Source: Orobanche coerulescens (Eukaryota > Streptophyta > Magnoliopsida > Lamiales > Orobanchaceae). From it: a DNA stretch of 64,000 nucleotides. The notes beneath the pieces were generated by a model. The model was not told the origin of the DNA. It saw only the letters and a list, made by a program, of their open reading frames with translations, and searched no databases. Within the stretch, counting starts at the first letter, position 1. Each line of letters starts with the position of its first letter. The DNA is taken from contig CM065812.1 in assembly GCA_033398695.1 (NCBI GenBank), positions 134,298,858-134,362,857 of the forward strand. Direction: 5' to 3'. Below, one piece after another: positions 47,101 to 60,250 of the stretch. The position numbers and the translations under genes were made by a program.

Positions 47101-48857
47101 TCCCATACAGCCATGTTTTAGTTGTTTGACGGCTTTCATAGCTTTGATCATTTTTCTTGAGCTTTCTGGCCTTCATCCCTCAAATAATAATTCGGAACCA
47201 TCTTCGGCTATCATCAAGATATTCCTCTTTCGGTAGTTCACAATAGCTCCATATCGGTTAAGCCAATCATCTCCGAGAATCTGATCGTCTCCTTGTATCT
47301 CTATCACAATCAGATTTAAGGGCCACTCTTTGCCTCCAATTGCTACAGGAAAATCTCTAGTTTCTAAGTTCCCTACAATTCTTTCCCCACTTGGTAAACC
47401 CACAACATAAGGCTCACATTCATGGAAACAAGAAATGTTCAAGCGATTAACATAAGACAAAGATATAAATGATTGTGTAGCTCCTGTATCGAACAAAACA
47501 CTAACTGGTTGAGAAAGGATCTGAACGGTACCTGATGCGACAGCTGCATTCTGATCATATGTCCTTCTCATATCATAAAGGCGTGGAGGAGCGGATGCTG
47601 CACTCGATGCTTCTTTTCGGTCATATTGTCCTCTGCCTCTACCTCGGCCGGAATTTTGGGGCCGCTGAACACTCTGTTGCGTTTGAGGGATGCTCGCCTC
47701 TTTCTGGACTGGCTGTGAATTACGAGCTCCAAAAGATTTTGCAGCCTCTTCACAAAACACTGCACGATGTCCTTCTCGTCCACAATCATAGCACATTACG
47801 GCGGGAGTGAGCAATCACGTTGATAGTGTCTTGACCGACCACAGTTAAAACACTTCCTGACTGTATCTGTCATGGCTGATACTGCTCTGGAGTTCTTCCC
47901 ACCCTTGGATGGATGCGTAGGCCTCTTGAATGAATGAAAGGATGACTGGGCTTTGCGGGTCCCACTACTCTTATGCTCTGTGAAACTACCAGAGACTTTC
48001 TGCTTCTTGGACTCAGAGAACTTTTCCATAGCTGCTTCTTTTATTTCATACGCCAGAGCTTTGTTTTGATACTGGCGGACAGTGGTGCATTCGAAACCTG
48101 ACATGTACCTCTGTATTTCTGGCTTCATTCTCATATCAAAGTGAATCATCATTTCTGCATCGGTTCTAACAAGGTGTCGAACAAATGCCAGCTGTTGATT
48201 AAATATCTTAATCACCTGAGTCACCGGCACATCCGAAGGCTGTGCGGAGAAAAATTCTCGAACCTTAGCTTCTCTCACCGGACGAGGGCAGTACTGAGCT
48301 TCCATCATAAGTTTGAACTATCCCTAATTAGCATCATGATCAATAGGTCGGATGACTTCCCACCGCTCGGACGCTTCTCCTGTTAGAAAATACTGAGCAA
48401 TAGGGGCTCTCTGGTCATCTGGGCAATTAATCCCGGCGAATACTTTCTCCATTTCTCTCAACCAGTGATCCCATGTCAGTGTCTCAGAAAAACCATCGAA
48501 TTTTGGTGGGTTCATCTTCGCCACCTCCTGAAGCCATATGCCTCCTCGATTTCCCAAGTCTAGGATGCCTTGCTATCTTTCCCCCGGCTGCAATCCTACC
48601 GCCACTTGCATTCTGTCCACTACTTGAGCAAATTGAGTCATCTAGTTGACCACTTGGCGTAGTATGTCGGGAACGGCAGGATTGGCATTTTCCTCCACCG
48701 TATGTTCTCGTTCATTGTTAACGGACTCTTGCTGTTCGCCAGAATTGGAGTTAGCCTGATTTGACAGCGAATCAGGAACAGAAGGTGAAGCTTCCCTTTC
48801 TGCATTTCTACGTCCGCGTCCACGACCGCGACCACGTTCACGTCCTCCTCTCATCAT
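44148..48857 (-). pseudogene. gag-pol: Second Gypsy gag-pol polyprotein, degraded
   Basis: It starts at the ATG at 48857 (MMRGGRERGRGRGRG). The gag domain covers 48560-47990, with two CCHC knuckles (CFNCGRSRHYQRDC near 47840 and CYDCGREGHRAVFC near 47780). Protease DTGATQSFIS is near 47490, reverse transcriptase is 47151-46303 with FIDD near 46490, and an RNase H remnant follows to about 45830. The H2C2 zinc module is at 45400-45260 (CLICQQ). The integrase core 45191-44622 has VIVD and SERTIQ, but the second catalytic block reads SYPDGRF where SDRDGRF is expected, so one of three catalytic acids is lost. A chromodomain remnant (GVEEATWKMEDS) ends at 44148. Stops near 48640, 48324, 47173, 46303, 45210 and 44244, plus frameshifts near 47800 and in the RNase H part, rule out function. 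Confidence 0.9.
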
Positions 48858-49087
48858 ACTGTAAGTATAAACACTCAATATACAGGGAACAACATCGTAC
48901 TAACATTCAAAAAGTATAACATGTAAAGGACAAGTTATAGTTTAGGAAACTTACAACCACCGCTAACATGAAGACGTAGGCAGTACGGTGATGTTATTTG
49001 CGGCCAGTTAACTCAAAATGACACATCTGAACCCTAATTTAACCCAACGGCCAATATATCCATAATCTTAGCTCCGATACCATATTC

Positions 49088-51464
49088 TGTAACACCCCGA
49101 TATGTTCAGGATGATTACAGCACCGTAAATCCTCGATATAAGGATTTAGAAGGCTAAGAATTTAAAAACAACATTAAATACCAACTATAGAAATAATTAT
49201 TACATCACCAGTCTAAAACATACAATCAATCCACATCCGAATACAATCTTCAAAGACGACAAAACGACGGTGTACTCGAGTACTTTATTTTAAAACAAAA
49301 CGCAACTGACAAACCATTCTGGTCATAACATCACTCCGCACCCTCGTCGTCATACGGCTCAAGTGGTTGCTTTCCAGTCCTCATGTATCCTGAACATAAA
49401 ACAAATGTCCACCCCCGAAGGGGTTAGCACAACGATGCTAGTACAAGTACGATAATTATACAACAACAGAATATTCAATAACTAGTGTAGAATAATAACA
49501 GCATCCTCAATGACAACAACAACGAGTCTCTACCACGAGAAGACTCACAATACCATACGCAACATGATAAACATGACATGATACAACATACACATGGTAA
49601 TTTCGATGATCCAGCATTCACTGCCAAGATGATCCCTTCGGACCAACACAAGGTGGAAAAACCTGTCCAATGATCGAGCGCACGCTAGCATAGATCCCAA
49701 GATGATCCCGTCGGACCAACACGAGGTGGACTTATCACAACGACACATATGCATGAGAACATGTATAACATCAATACATAAAACGTAATTAAAGTACTTG
49801 CCTTTGAAAGATGGCAAGAAATAAACACTTCACGACTTCAACAAACTCGAAGGCCGTTCCTTTGATCAACCGTTCGCAAACCTCGAACCTTAAACAATAG
49901 GAAAATAACGACAACTCAATTTACGTAATAAAAATAACGTACGAACATCTAACGTCTACTACGGCCGAGTTAACACTCTAAGTAGCCGGTTCACGATTCT
50001 ACTATTCGACGAATGCTCGGTCGAACTAATGGCTTACTTCATGCGAATCAAATGGCAATAACGGAAATGAAAAGTCGACGTCTATGAATTCAAGGATATC
50101 CAAATTATCATAACTCCACACCCCCAATTTTGAATATCAATTACAATACTTGGTTGGTTATTTAACACATTCCAACCGAGTTTCTAGATTATTTCATCTC
50201 TACAATTTCGTTCTTCCACAAGCGATCCTTCTTGCCAAAGTTTTAAGTTCATAGCAATTGTTACCATCAACACACTTTGTTCCCACCATCAATATGAAGA
50301 TCATCATGTCAAGAAATCCCTACAAGTCATGAATTACATTTGAAGAACAACTCATACTACTCATGAATTAATCTTAGTGAAAACCCTTAGAATTCATCTT
50401 CTTGCATAACTCCATTCTAGGTAATGATATTAACAAATCATTGATATACAAGTGATTCAGAATCGTCATCTAGAATATACAACAAATATCAGAAAACTAT
50501 ATCCTAGGTTTCAACCCAACAAGGCTCGGTTATAATATTCTTACTCAAAGAAGTTCTAGCATGATTGCCTCAGATTTTCTAAGTCACGGTGTACAACCTA
50601 AGAGGTTATTAACAAACTCGATGGTCTCAGTAGTATGTTCATAACATTCTTAAGAACAAGAATCGTAGGTTGGAAGAGTATTAACATACCTTTCACGAAG
50701 AATAACGATGAAAACGATCGGTAGAACTCGACACCGTGGGCTTGAACACCAATCCGAGATGTCTACGATCTTCCAAACTAGGTAGAGAGGCTAATATAAG
50801 GGGTACTATTCATTGGAGTAGTTCTTGAGATGGCAGAGGTCGGACAAAAGAAAATGAAGGAGTGTAAGAAATGAAAGGGGTGCTGTCATATTTATAAAAC
50901 TCAGACCTTTACATACGTTAACCTCACAGCCTTACGTACGTTATCATCTTAACGTACGTTATCTGAAATCTTTAGTGTATGTTAACGTCCGACAGTAGCT
51001 ACTACCTCATTTTCTGACCTCCTTAACGTACGTTAACCATTACCTTTTACCTACGTAATAAGCTCTGTGTAGCGTACGCTATCTTAGTCCTTTAGCGTAC
51101 GTTATGCCTCGTTGACTTGCTTTATCGGAAAGCTGTCCGGATCACGCGGGAATCTTATCCTATCCGACCCCATCCCAACCTGGCCCATACGCCGTCCAAC
51201 CTAATCTTTTTGACTGCCTGTTACGTACGCTATGCTTCGTCTATAGCGTACGCTATCTTCAGCTCATAACGTACGTTAAGCTTACCTGCTAGCGTACGTT
51301 ATGACGTAGTTGTATGCATGAATTTGCAAACATTTCCTAATATGATCATGACTGTTGGAATACGAATACACGAAAAATTACACTTCGATTTTTGATACCA
51401 CAAAGTCGAATATTACAAGGTTCAAATACATATGAAAATACTCAACAATTATCCGGATATTACA
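49088..51464 (-). repeat. 5' LTR of the second Gypsy element
   Basis: It is 2377 bp, similar to 41659-44112 but without the 75-bp retroposed fragment and with one extra palindrome unit. The TATA box is at about 50888-50898. Confidence 0.92.
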
Positions 51465-52096
51465 TCACCGGACGACCCGAGCCACCTGATGCCGCCGCGG
51501 ACACCACCGTCGCCCTACAACTCTGACACCACGATGCCCCTGCTCAGTGACCGCGCAACCCCCACCTGAGATTTTCGCTCGTGATCCAGTCGCGCCCCGC
51601 CGACCTCCTTCTGCAACTTCGGACGTTCTTCTAGTCAGACTCTGACCAAAACCCATCTGGCCCGCGCCCCAGAACTCAGCCCATTGTGCAGTCCATCTTT
51701 TGTTGTCTAGCCCGCGCCCAACCCGCCCTTTTCCCAGCCCGACCCGCCTACCATCCAGGACCCGACCCGATTCCAGTTGCAGCCCCATTCCAGATTTGCT
51801 ATCGCCCCAGACCCGATTAGTCGTCCAACCGACCCGACAGCTTAACCAGATCAGATTTTACATTCTCAACCCCGAAGTAAAGTACACGATACGAATCCTA
51901 CTCTCTGGAACGTGCATTTTACATGCTTTTAATTACTTTAATTGCATATAATGTTCACAAATTTATTTATGCTTAATTAAACCAATTAAAGCATGATGCA
52001 TTAATAACTCTAATTAATATATTGTGGCATAAGAAACCTCTTTGACTGCATATATATGTGTATAGATATATTTCTACGACTATGTGATTATATATA

Positions 52097-52141
<45 letters not shown>

Positions 52142-52386
52142 TGCATGCATTGATAGATACGGCATGTACATTAGGTTCATCATTAGTAGAACTTAGAGAA
52201 TATTTCTCTACTAATCATAACATACTAAATCATGATAAAGAAACTTCGTGGGTAATGGCATCGGAAGTAATTTTGACCATATCTTGGTTCCGAAAAATAA
52301 TAACGCTCACATTATTGAAAATTTTATCATGGAAAGTACTCATGATATACCGTGGAAAACTTATTTCTGTTTTTTCTTGTATCAAG
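51465..52386 (+). other. Copia leader, second part
   Basis: Non-coding sequence between the TCACC target copy and the Copia gag start. The first 400 bases are C-rich (GACCCG and CCCGCC motifs), then it turns AT-rich, with a (TA)n run at 52090-52138. Confidence 0.6.
52090..52138. repeat. (TA)n microsatellite
   Basis: About 24 TA units in the Copia leader. Confidence 0.85.
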
Positions 52387-53425
52387 ATGGCTGATCCAAC
52401 TCGTCCCCAATGTGACATATTGGACTCAAAAGGGCTTGAGTACCATAGATGGGTCTTTGACGTCGAGACCGCATTTTTCGATAAGGACTATAGTGCCACT
52501 ATCTTTGATACTGCAGCCGAAGCACCATCTGACAAAATCAAAGATAGTGCAGATATTCCCATCCTAGGTGACATATCGACCCCAGTCTAAGTTGGGAATA
52601 TCTGTCGTTGAAATACCCCAAAGAACTGTGGGACGCCTTTAAGAGCCGATTTGGGAACATCCACAACACTTCGCTCACATATTTGACCGTGCAGTGGGAT
52701 GAAATCCGCTTGCTCGACTATAAACGGATCAACAATTTCAACAAAGATATGCTTCATCTCAAGGCATGCCTAAATTTCTGTGGGAAGGACATCATGGAAG
52801 ATGATATGATTCAGAAAACCCTTCCCTACTTCGGCCCTTATACTAGCAAACCAGTATAGGTTGGAGTATGATAACAAACACATCATTACCTTCAGCAAGC
52901 TCATCAACCTACTGCAAGTGACTGAAAGGCATAATGAAGTGTTAGTGAGCAATAATGCCAGCCTTGCTGGAACAAAGAAAATTCTCGAGGCTAATTATGG
53001 CGAAGTGAAGGGTGGAGAGAACCCCAATGCACAAAGGACTGGTTAGGCAACCCCAAACCACAACATGGTAAAGGGCGCAATGGTCGCGGATGTGGGGGTT
53101 CTTCCAATGTAATGAGAAGACTTGGTGCTCCCATCTCTACTATCCAAGGAAATCAAAAAGCACATACCCCTCTTGTGGCCCCCAAAGTCGGAGTTGGCAA
53201 TGAACCATGCTATCGTTGTTGAGATGTTGGTTACTGGTATAAGAACTGCCATGCAAGCAAGCAAGTCGCAGCCCATTACAAAAATTATAGAGAGTCCAAA
53301 GAAAGGGAAGCTCACTATATGGAGGAAGATAATCTCGACAAGTCCCCTGATGTCAATTTTACAGTCACCGATAATCGCACCGAGTCATACGTGCCACAGT
53401 CATTAGAGGCACCCCTTTATGACTG
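52387..53425 (+). pseudogene. gag: Copia gag, degraded
   Basis: It starts at the ATG at 52387 (MADPTRPQCDILDSKG). The reading continues across frame changes near 52590 and 52845 through a UBN2-type core (PKELWDAFKSRFGNI; DLTVQWDEIRLLDY-like block; KLINLLQVTERHNEVL). A Gly/Asn-rich linker leads to a zinc knuckle remnant near 53209-53251, in which the fourth spacer codon is a stop and the His is Tyr (CYRC-stop-DVGYWYKNC), so it cannot bind zinc normally. A Glu/Tyr-rich tail ends in EAPLYD at 53425. Orientation is plus, opposite to the elements inserted in it. Confidence 0.82.
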
Positions 53426-53640
53426 AATCCTAGTATTATGTTTACTTTCTCGTTTACATTTGGGATAGTTACCTCAAGACAATTTTATCGATGTTTTATT
53501 TTCATTAATGGTGTGGTGCAACTTTACTTTTCTGGAACAAGGTATTATTATTGCTTACGTTACTTAGCTTTATTTCAAAGAAATGAATATTGCTTGCGTG
53601 TTTATGGTTCAAAAACTTTTCCTCTTTTTCGTAGGAATTA

Positions 53641-54736
53641 ATCGAGGAGAACTTGAACGCTTGGTAGCTAGTGGGACCACCCACACTAATCTTAGGAATA
53701 TGCTTCTATTCATTAAACTAGTCACCTCATAATCCTCAGTTACTACGATGATTGGGTCCTCCCAACTCATCCAAGGGCGAGGCAATGCCGGATTTTTGAT
53801 GCCTAATGGCACTCTTCTCCAAGTTACCGATGCTTTATATGCACTTAGATCTCCTCGAACCTTACTCAACTATAAAGATATAGGTAGCAATGTTTTTCAT
53901 GTCGAAACCCACAGTGAGAATGGAATTGAGTGCCTTTACATTATATCTAATGGTGGACATAAACGCATATTAGAAAAATTCAAGAGTCAAAATAGTGGAC
54001 TATACACCACTACCATTAGGATATTCGAATCCTAAGCTGTCACCATAAATGAAATTTGGGACAATGACCCATAATAGGCTTAGGCGTGATATACTAGATC
54101 ATCCCAGTCGAGATATGATGATCCGTATCCTAAAGAACTCGCATGGACATCCTTTATTTCGAGTCAAAAAAGGGCAACAACTCAACACAAAGAACAATAT
54201 TGATGTTAATCATGCTATTTCGTCCAAAGCACCAGAGACATATGACCCTTCTAATCAATTGACTATGTCAAAAGTATATCACTTATTTTGCAAAGCCTGC
54301 TCTTTAGCTAAAGTAGGAGCGAGACCTTCCTACGCTAAAGACACCAAAGCGAACATTTTATTCTTACAATGTATACAAGGAGATGTTTGTGGACCCATCC
54401 ACCCAGAATGCCGACCATTTGGGTACTTCATGGTATTGGTGGATGATTCGACACATTGGTCATATGTCACACTCCTTTCCACTCGAAATGCTGCATTTGC
54501 AAAATTCCTAGCCCAGATCATTTGTCTTAGGACTCACTATCATGATCATCCTATCAAGTCTATTTGACTCGATAATGCAGGAAATTTACATCTGAAGTAT
54601 TTGATAACTACTGCATGTTAATCGGAATTGACGTAGAGCATCTCGTTCCCCATGTGCATACATAAAATGGTCTCGTAGAGGAAAACATTAAAAGAATCTA
54701 AATGGTAGCACGAGCATTGGTTTTGTGCACCAATCT
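53641..54736 (+). pseudogene. pol: Copia pol, part 1: protease, pre-integrase and integrase start
   Basis: The protease block near 53665 reads VASGTTHTNLRN, where Copia has DSGTTHT, so the catalytic Asp is missing. MIGSSQLIQGRGNAGFLMPNGT follows. The GAG-pre-integrase region (54049-54320) and the integrase core (GDVCGPIHPECRPFGYFMVLVDDSTHWSY near 54380) are readable. Stops fall at 54034, 54568, 54663 and 54700. The next catalytic block LDNAGNL follows the 54568 stop. The frame is cut at 54736 by a gag-only Gypsy element; the matching sequence resumes at 63164. Confidence 0.85.
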
Positions 54737-57658
54737 TGTAACACCCCCAATCTGCTCGGGGATATTACACGCCGTAGAACCCTTCCTCAAGGATCTACCA
54801 GGCTGGTAACAACATCGAACATCTCAACAATGCCTTTAAGGCTAAAATGACTCAGTAGACCGATTTGGTCTTTCAATAAAAACATACAACTCAATGTCAA
54901 TACATGCCCACACAGGGGTCAAAAACAAAATGCTCCCGTACAATGGGGAAAATATTACAGCGGAAAAGACGTACAACTGAACCAATACAACAATAAACAG
55001 GTCCTCATGTGATTAGTATCGATCATATTTCATCATCCTTCATGCCGACCCTATGCTATGCTCCCCAAAACCTGAATGCAATATATACATCTACCCCCCC
55101 GATTACTCGGGGGTTAGCAAAATTCCACTATTTTGCTAGTGCAAGTACAAAGTGCAAAATACGAGTCATACAATTCAAGTTCCAAGAATAACAATAATCA
55201 GGAATTCTCAAAGATTAAAACACAACGAAAAATACTTCCCGAAGCAAGAGTTTGGGTAAAACATTCTAAAATCGAAAGTTCACAATACAAGAGAAACAAT
55301 TTACAAAATAGTTTAATAAGCCATCGGGAGTTTTAATAAAAAACAATTTGGGATTATCGAATCATTCTCTTTCCAAAAAACAACAGGGGTCACAACCCAA
55401 AGGTTTTGTTTTCGCAAATAAAAACCAACAACAATTCACAAGGTCAAAACCCATGTCACGTGTCCTCGACGGACATAAAACCAACACCAACTCGTGAATC
55501 CAGGGCTCTACCATTCGATTCCCTCGAGGCCTCGTCGGACCCTCCCGAGGCGAGCAAAACACATTCACAATCATATATCACACCGTGAACACATGCCACG
55601 TCACATCACACTCATACCACCGTGATCACTTGCCACGTCATCTCACGGTTGGATCAATCACTTGTTGTCTCCTGACCACATGATCACATGTCATGTGTAA
55701 CCGTAGGTATCCTGAGGCTCTCACGGTTGGATCAATCTCTTGTTGCATCCTGACCACATGATCGCTAGCCATGTGTCACCGTAGACCCCAACCATAACCA
55801 CACATTCACACACAGCACAATACAACAAAGACATCCAAACAATTTACCCGGAGGCATCAAACGCTTAGCAAAAACAAACGTCAGACCACAACGCACCGAA
55901 AACAGGCAATATATGTACACACGCATTATCAACAATAATACCAAGTGTATTCATAAGGTTCACATAGTCATCTATGAAACACACCATTTGCAAAATACAT
56001 ACGGGTTTAAATGGGGGGGGGGGGGCTTTAACGAGGCTAAACCAAATATTTGAAAGTTCATCTCAACACAACAAAACGAACACATTTAGACGATCACCGG
56101 TCATCATATCCATAAAAAAAGAAAAGTATGGACAAGGTACTTGCCTCGATACCACGAGCAATGAAATAATGAACGGATACGATCGGGTAGCCCTCGAACT
56201 TCCAAGATCGACCAAAACCCCGATAATTCCACGAAAACTACGAAAATAATATCACCACGAATCAATAACGCCAAACGGCATCCGAATCAACCCGAAAAAT
56301 AACAAGGATCCGAGGGTTCTTCAAGGAAATCGAAAATCAAGTTTCGGGTTGGTAAAAATCGATAAGCGAGTTACAAAATCCGAAGATCATGGCCAATACA
56401 ACAATAATACCATAACCAATTCATAAACCACGGACTAAATCGAAAAATAACGAAGAAACCCCCAAAAAATCATACAATTAGGGTTCTAAGTAAAGAAATA
56501 CCTTGATTCGATGAAGAACACGGATTGGATGATAATATAATCAACAAAAATCTTCCAAAACACATTGGAATTGATTAGAACCGGCCAAGAACTCGAGTAC
56601 CCGAGTCTCCCGTCGCCAGCCGCCACAAAAACGAGAAAAAAGGGTGAAAAATAAGGTCTGGCCCGTCACAGACCTATATATGTCTGGCAGTGTTACGGCC
56701 TTAACCGGCAGTGCCTTACGGCCGTAACTCGATCAACTGCCGATAGCGCACGCAATGGCCGAAATCCTTGCGTACGCAACGATCGAACCTTACGGCCATA
56801 ATCGGCATGGCCTTATGGCCGTAACCGAACTCCCGGGGGTCACTGACTGAAATCTATCGAGTCACTATGGCCGTAACCGGCCAGCGCTTAGCGGCCGTAA
56901 CAAGCCTTAAGGCCGTAACCTGATGCACCTTACGGCCGTAACCGAGTCCTCCCAGGCCAAGAGGTGCGGACGCCTTACGGCCGTAATCGGCCCAGCCAGC
57001 CCTCCGACTGCCCGACTCGATACTCGATGACGTCTCGATCACACGAACGCACCGGCTAAGATCCAAAACAATAACGAACAGGCCACAAAACTCAATGTAC
57101 CACAGTACAAGCACGCGATTCCAAAGACGCGAACGACAACATTCCGTTCTACCGAAGAAAATTCAACGAAATCGGAATGAAGATCTCAGGTATTACATTA
57201 CCATAGTGCGCGCTAACCAATAAGTGTAGCGCGCGCTAACCAATAAGTGTAGCGTGCGCTAACGACTCAGAAGGACAGCGACAGAACATCTCAAAAATGG
57301 GTATGACGACGGATACCCATAACTTTGGGAAATTTCAAAACAGTCCCAAATGTACGAAAATCACGATACGACAACCAATAACCAAACCAAAGCTCACAAC
57401 ACGTATAACAACGTTAAATGAACTTACGAGAAACCCGAAACGACAATTTCGAACGAGATTCGCAAGAATCGAATTCAAGCGCCGAAAAGTCGCCTAAGAA
57501 CACGGAACTCGACAAAACAACACCGAAATGAACTCGGACGTCCAAAAAGTGCAGAATTAAATACTCTCAAAATGACGAAATGATCACGAGCGATTCGTCA
57601 AAACGGACTCTCGCCAAAAAAAAGAAATTTACCGTAAATCGAAATCGCGGATATTACA
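54737..57658 (-). repeat. 3' LTR of the gag-only Gypsy element
   Basis: It is 2922 bp, plus-strand ends TGTAACACCCCC and GGATATTACA. It carries a poly-G tract (about 56012-56025), a TTACGGCCGTAA-type palindrome array (56690-56985), a second TAGCGCGCGCTA array (57203-57262, one unit more than in the other LTR), and a TATA-like CTATATAT at about 56674. Confidence 0.92.
56671..57262 (-). promoter_or_regulatory. Two palindrome arrays and TATA-like box
   Basis: TTACGGCCGTAA-like copies (about nine) lie directly upstream, in the element's sense, of a TATATAGG box. Farther upstream are three TAGCGCGCGCTA copies spaced 23 bp apart. The counterpart is 62180-62763. Confidence 0.66.
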
Positions 57659-58209
57659 TACTACCCTCCTTAAAAGAAGTTTCATCCCGAAACTTAAAAT
57701 AAGTAGGGGGCAACATCCCACCAGGAAGCACTCAACGAGATACACAAGAATCGAACACTCGCGCCCAACAACGAAACTTTACAAGCCACGCAAGGAAACA
57801 TGCGGCGTGAAAACACGCTCCACGACGACCATCACAACGCCACAGGCAGAGACATAATAAAACCAACCAGTGACAAGCATCATCAAACAGATAATACAAT
57901 CAAGTCAATTATCCAAACAATCATAAAACAGGAGGTACCAATATAAGAAAACATGCAAAGTCAAGAAAATAGAAAAATAAACACAAAACGATCCACAAGG
58001 ACAATCATAAACAGTTCGGACTACGCCGAAATCCTCAAAAACCACACTAGGCATCTCTGTGTCCTTTCTCAGCAGAGACGCAACCTCGATCTCCAAATCT
58101 CTCAACTACCATCTCGCAATGCACAGCTCGGTGACCCACCTGGCCATACTCGAAACAGCTGACTAACGGTGAACGATAATTCTTTGCGGTACGGCCCGCT
58201 CGACTTTAG
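57659..58209 (-). other. 3' non-coding region of the gag-only Gypsy element
   Basis: It contains the hairpin AAGTTTCG-GGA-TGAAACTT (57677-57695, one mismatch), preceded in sense by TAA and followed by the purine tract AAGGAGGGTAGTA. The last 60 or so bases before the hairpin match the LARD (shared GTATCTCGTTGAG). No pol remnant is recognised. Confidence 0.75.
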
Positions 58210-59046
58210 TTATAACGTCTTCATGCTGCTCACATTACTCACTGCAGGGGTACTACTCCTCTGATCACGCGATCGAGGATTCATCTTAGGACGACGAAAC
58301 GAAGTCCCAACCTCAGGGGGCCCACTCTCCCAATTTCCTGAAAAGTCCCCAATGGTTTTCTGTTTCTTCGATTCAGATATATTCTCAGTCGATAATCTGG
58401 ATAGCTCATAGGCTAACACCCTATTCTGATAATCTCTCAAGGAAGTACAAGTGAGACCTGCCATGTACTGACGAATCTCCGGCTTTAACCGCCTACTAAA
58501 ATGACAGATCTTGTCCTCCTCCATCCTTACTTGATCCTGCACATAGCTGAACTGTTTGATAAAATCAATAATAGCTTGAGACAACGGTACATCTTGCGGT
58601 TTCACTGAAAAGAATTCATTAATCCTCTGATTTATGATTGGCTCCAGACAAAACTCATCCCTCATGAATCTCTGGAACTCTGCCCATGTTACAACACGAT
58701 CTTGAGGCCTAACAGCCTCCCACCAGTTAGCGGCATCCTTGTCGAGAAGATACTGAGCTACCGGTACTTTACGTTCTTTTGGACAATCAACTACCTCGAA
58801 TATCTTTTCCAACTGGAAACGCCAACCATCCCAGCCTAATGCATCTACAGCACCAGCGAAACGAGGGGGATTCATACGAACCAATTGTCGAAGCCACTGA
58901 TTTGCACCAGTGTTCTGAGTCAACTGAGTCATCTATGTAGCTACCTGCTGTAAAATAGTAGCAACACCGATACCGATATCATCACCAGCAGCATGATCCC
59001 GATCACGCACCCGATCGCCACGACCACGACCTCTGCCCCTCGGCAT
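58210..59046 (-). pseudogene. gag: Gypsy-type gag, one premature stop
   Basis: It starts at the ATG at 59046 (MPRGRGRGRGDRVRDRDH), which resembles the Arg/Gly-rich start of the chromovirus gags in this window. A TAG at about 58933 separates this short part from a long open frame 58932-58210 (240 codons) with the retrotransposon gag domain (RMNPPRFAGAVDALGWDGW; CPKERKVPVAQYLLDKDAANWWEAVRP; CHFSRRLKPEIRQYMAG). The end (VSNVSSMKTL) is followed at once by non-coding sequence; no knuckle, protease or polymerase follows. Length is about half of a full chromovirus gag with knuckles. The one stop is compatible with the 240-codon frame being used from its own Met; that is inference. Confidence 0.85.
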
Positions 59047-60234
59047 ACTAAATAAGCAACCACTCAGCACAACAGAAAATCATAACAAGCAACACTTACA
59101 ACGATTACCATCGTAAAGCAACACACATACAAACACCACCGCAACGACGGTATCGTTCAGCGACCTCAACAGCCCGAACGATAACTAGCACATAATTACA
59201 AACATCTTGAAACAATCACACATGTACACAATTGTACGAACCCAAGCTCTAACAGCTCGCACAGGTGCGATAACACGCAAATCACCACGAAGCGACAACA
59301 CTCAATACCAATATTACACCTCTCACAGAGGGCTAACAAAACAACTTTGTGGCAAACGACTCAACGCTCACACCACCACTAACGATAATGCTAACATCGT
59401 ACATACATTCTCGGGCCTCACACAGGAAAAATAGGTTTTAAAAAAAAAAAACGAAAACCACCTTCTAAAAAATAAATTTTGGAAATACCAGTTGATCTTG
59501 AGTATCACTTTTTCAAAAAGTTCTACAAACATCGTTGTCGAGACTTTGAAAACCTTCATGCGTTTGATAAAAATGAGGACACTTTCTTTTAGCGAAAAAC
59601 TTTCAGAAATATTCGACCCTTGGGTCTAAGAAAATGCATTTCCAAAATTACTGGAATATCAAAAAATATTTTGGTCCTCAAAGTAGAAGAATTTTGAAAC
59701 AGATAGTTGCGCTAGTAGACGCCTCGAAAATACAATCCATTTAAAAGTACCTCTCGAATTTTATTTTCTAAGATACTCAAGGTTTTCAAAAATCCAACAG
59801 GCCAGAATTCCCAAAACTCACACGTATCGACACTCACTTACATACATCATAATACACGCATCAACTCGTTCAAAACCAAGACAACATATGTCTTTTACCG
59901 GAAACAAACAGTCCAATATCACAGTCAAAAGGACATAAATAACGACAACACTCGAAATATGAGAGTCACATAAATGCATCAGGAAACCAGGAATCTGCAT
60001 AAAGATTCCATCACTTAACACATAATCATACTAGTAATTCGTGTCACACGAGGCACAACACAAAGAAGGGAGACTTACATCCACATGTCGCACGAAGGTG
60101 ATGATCACCCCACGATACTAATCATGACCAACCAACTCAGACGACGCGTCGCGACACGACTCCGTCAGATAAAATCTGACGAGACAAAACTCAACAGACA
60201 ACTAAACCCGACAGCCTATGTTTCCACAACCTAT
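59047..60234 (-). other. 5' leader of the gag-only Gypsy element
   Basis: About 1.2 kb between primer site and gag with no coding signal. It has A/T-rich runs at 59430-59660 and is C/A-rich elsewhere on the plus strand. It may hold packaging signals; nothing specific is visible. Confidence 0.5.
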
Positions 60235-60247
60235 GATCCAATACCAT
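60235..60247 (-). other. Primer binding site of the gag-only Gypsy element
   Basis: Minus-strand ATGGTATTGGATC lies close to the LTR and is a decayed form of TGGTATCAGAGC. Confidence 0.6.
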
Positions 60248-60250
60248 TTA

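Larger units (their letters stand above)
41659..51464 (-). mobile_element. Second Gypsy chromovirus-type element, inserted in the Copia leader
   Basis: LTRs 41659-44112 and 49088-51464 are flanked by TCACC (41654-41658 and 51465-51469). On the minus strand: primer site ATGGTATCGGAGC (49069-49083), gag, protease, reverse transcriptase, RNase H, integrase, chromodomain remnant, hairpin and purine tract. It belongs to a different family from the 25824 element: LTR sequence, gag N terminus and palindrome core (TAACGTACGTTA, TAGCGTACGCTA) all differ. The LTRs show more scattered changes than those of the other Gypsy pair, suggesting an older insertion. Confidence 0.92.

Noticed and set aside
52084..52386. 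An open frame extending the Copia gag upstream through the (TA)n repeat
   Set aside because: Its start is a translated microsatellite; the family start MADPTRP at 52387 is better supported.
56500..57160. Possible host gene around the GC-richer stretch with long open frames on both strands
   Set aside because: It lies inside both LTR copies of the gag-only Gypsy; the frames come from TTACGGCCGTAA repeats with few stop codons.
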